Shown piece after piece: positions 6,316 through 7,232 of a DNA stretch of 7,232 nucleotides. The notes under the pieces were generated by a model, which was not told the DNA's origin, ran no database searches, and saw only the letters and a program-made list of their open reading frames with translations. A program made the position numbers and the translations under genes. The DNA is from UBA5336 sp039198685 (GTDB lineage Bacteria; Pseudomonadota; Alphaproteobacteria; Caulobacterales; Hyphomonadaceae), in the NCBI GenBank assembly GCA_039198685.1, contig JBCCTK010000132.1:1-7232 (forward strand). The letters run 5' to 3'. Every line of letters begins with the position of its first letter. The first letter of the stretch is position 1.

Positions 6316-7232
6316 CTGGCATGTCTCCTGTAGCGCGGCTCGAATTGAACTGGGCGTCAGTCCAGATGCCGCCTAATGCTCTATACGCAAAGATTGCCTG
6401 CCTGGTTGTCTCCAGTCGGCTAATTTCCAGTCTGTCTTGAGACTCCAATTGGGCTCTCTGTGCGTCAATTACATCCAGGAAGTCATCAAGACCTTCTTCA
6501 AATCTGAGTCTGGCCAGGGATGCCGCCCGTTCAGAGGACTCTGCAGCGGCCTCCAAATCGGCGCGGCGTGCCCGTTCAAACGCATACCCAATGAGGGCTG
6601 ATTCGACCTCTCCAAGCGCTTGAACCACGACACTTTCATAGTTCGCCACCGCTCTCTTTGTTTGTGCATCCTGCACCTCGATATCAGCTCGCACCCGCCT
6701 GAGATCAGGCCCGTCCCAGCGTATGGCAGGGCCTATTGCGAACCCGAAACTGTCCCCCAGGTCATTGTCTTCATTGAACACGCTCAGCAGGTTGGCGTTG
6801 AACGTAATTGTCGGAAACAAACGCGCACGTTCCGCCTCCCCAAGCGCCAGTCGCTCAGCAATTTCTCGCTCCGCCGCGCGTACATCGGGTCGACGGCGGA
6901 TCATCGCTTCGGGTGTCTCGATCTCCAGGACATCCGGAGGAGCCGGTATCTCACCGCTGGCATTATTCAGAGCCATTTCGACCAAGGGCGCCTGCGACAG
7001 ATGGAGTTGACCTGTAAGGGTCACCAGATTGGCTGCGGCAATCCGCATGCTGGCTTCGAGCTGGGGCAGAATTGAAAGTGTTGCTCGAAACTGGGCCTCG
7101 GCGCGCTCCAGGTCGAGGCGCGTGGCGCGGCCATTCTCGAAAAGTGTTCTCAGCAGATCGAAGCTCTCTCCTTGCAAGTCAGCGTTTGACTGCGCAACCG
7201 CCAACCGGACCTGGCTGCCGCGGAGCTCCGCA
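6308..7232 (-). CDS. Efflux outer-membrane factor (TolC/NodT/OprM family), N-terminus beyond the window
   Basis: The last 307 residues of an outer-membrane channel protein of the OEP family, the exit duct of the tripartite pump. The frame is open to the window edge on the minus strand, and family members are about 450-500 residues, so some 150-200 residues, including any signal peptide or lipobox, are missing. What is seen is the end of the first OEP repeat (long amphipathic helices such as LLRTLFENGRATRLDLERAE), then RRRPDVRAAEREIAE, the segment that opens the second repeat in NodT-type proteins. Next come a beta-strand region around FPTITFNANL, more long Ala/Arg/Glu-rich helices and the RFEEGLDDFLDVIDAQR motif near the C-terminus. 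It is the first of the three efflux genes within the window; its TAA (6310-6308) lies inside the start of the adaptor gene. A TTG at 7204 is not a real start, because homologous sequence (AELRGSQVRLAVAQ) continues upstream of it. Confidence 0.9.
   Translation of the reverse strand, partial: AELRGSQVRLAVAQSNADLQGESFDLLRTLFENGRATRLDLERAEAQFRATLSILPQLEASMRIAAANLVTLTGQLHLSQAPLVEMALNNASGEIPAPPDVLEIETPEAMIRRRPDVRAAEREIAERLALGEAERARLFPTITFNANLLSVFNEDNDLGDSFGFAIGPAIRWDGPDLRRVRADIEVQDAQTKRAVANYESVVVQALGEVESALIGYAFERARRADLEAAAESSERAASLARLRFEEGLDDFLDVIDAQRAQLESQDRLEISRLETTRQAIFAYRALGGIWTDAQFNSSRATGDMPDG
6325..6329 (-). promoter_or_regulatory. Ribosome binding site for the adaptor gene
   Basis: On the minus strand AGGAG lies 9 nt upstream of ATG 6315, inside the last codons of the outer-membrane-factor gene. 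A nearer ATG at 6323 would give only a four-codon reading of the outer-membrane-factor frame (M-P-D-G-stop), so 6315 is the working start. Confidence 0.6.

Noticed and set aside
5865..6333. Two overlapping plus-strand frames of about 150 residues opposite the adaptor gene
   Set aside because: They are antisense to the adaptor, overlap each other in different frames and have Pro/Arg- or Arg/Cys-rich low-plausibility translations.
7202..7204. TTG at 7204 as the start of the outer-membrane-factor gene
   Set aside because: The frame stays open to the window edge and the upstream residues continue the family's helical sequence, so the gene is simply cut by the window.

Overview
The window holds five protein genes packed almost end to end, in two converging blocks. 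It suggests a Gram-negative bacterium: there is a complete inner-membrane/periplasm/outer-membrane efflux system. A GC-rich coding style (roughly 55-60% by eye) and an otsB-linked GH15 protein of the kind I associate with Alphaproteobacteria make that class my best guess, but nothing here fixes the genus.

Left block, plus strand (1-2051): the last third of a trehalose-6-phosphate phosphatase (otsB, cut by the window edge) overlaps by ATGA with a complete glycoside hydrolase family 15 protein of 591 residues. The pair looks translationally coupled. It joins a trehalose-synthesis step with a glucoamylase/trehalase-type enzyme. The usual partner otsA (trehalose-6-phosphate synthase) is not downstream, because the next gene is convergent and unrelated.

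Right block, minus strand (7232 down to 2056): a tripartite RND efflux operon transcribed as outer-membrane factor (5' end beyond the window), then periplasmic adaptor, then RND permease. The outer-membrane factor and adaptor genes overlap by 8 bp. The adaptor and permease are separated by 12 bp, and the permease starts at GTG. The adaptor keeps the R-L-S tip motif used to dock onto TolC-type channels, and the permease keeps the full proton-relay set (two Asp in TM4, Lys in TM10, Arg in TM11). It should therefore be a working proton-driven HAE-1 type exporter. Its substrates cannot be read from the sequence.

The two blocks meet at a 4-bp gap inside a perfect 10-bp palindrome that contains both stop codons, with no recognisable terminator between them. 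There is no gene-free stretch longer than 12 bp, no RNA gene, no mobile element, no CRISPR array and no sign of recent transfer. I found no convincing undescribed system. The points most worth a second look are the otsB-GH15 coupling, the terminator-less convergent junction and the OMF-first efflux operon.
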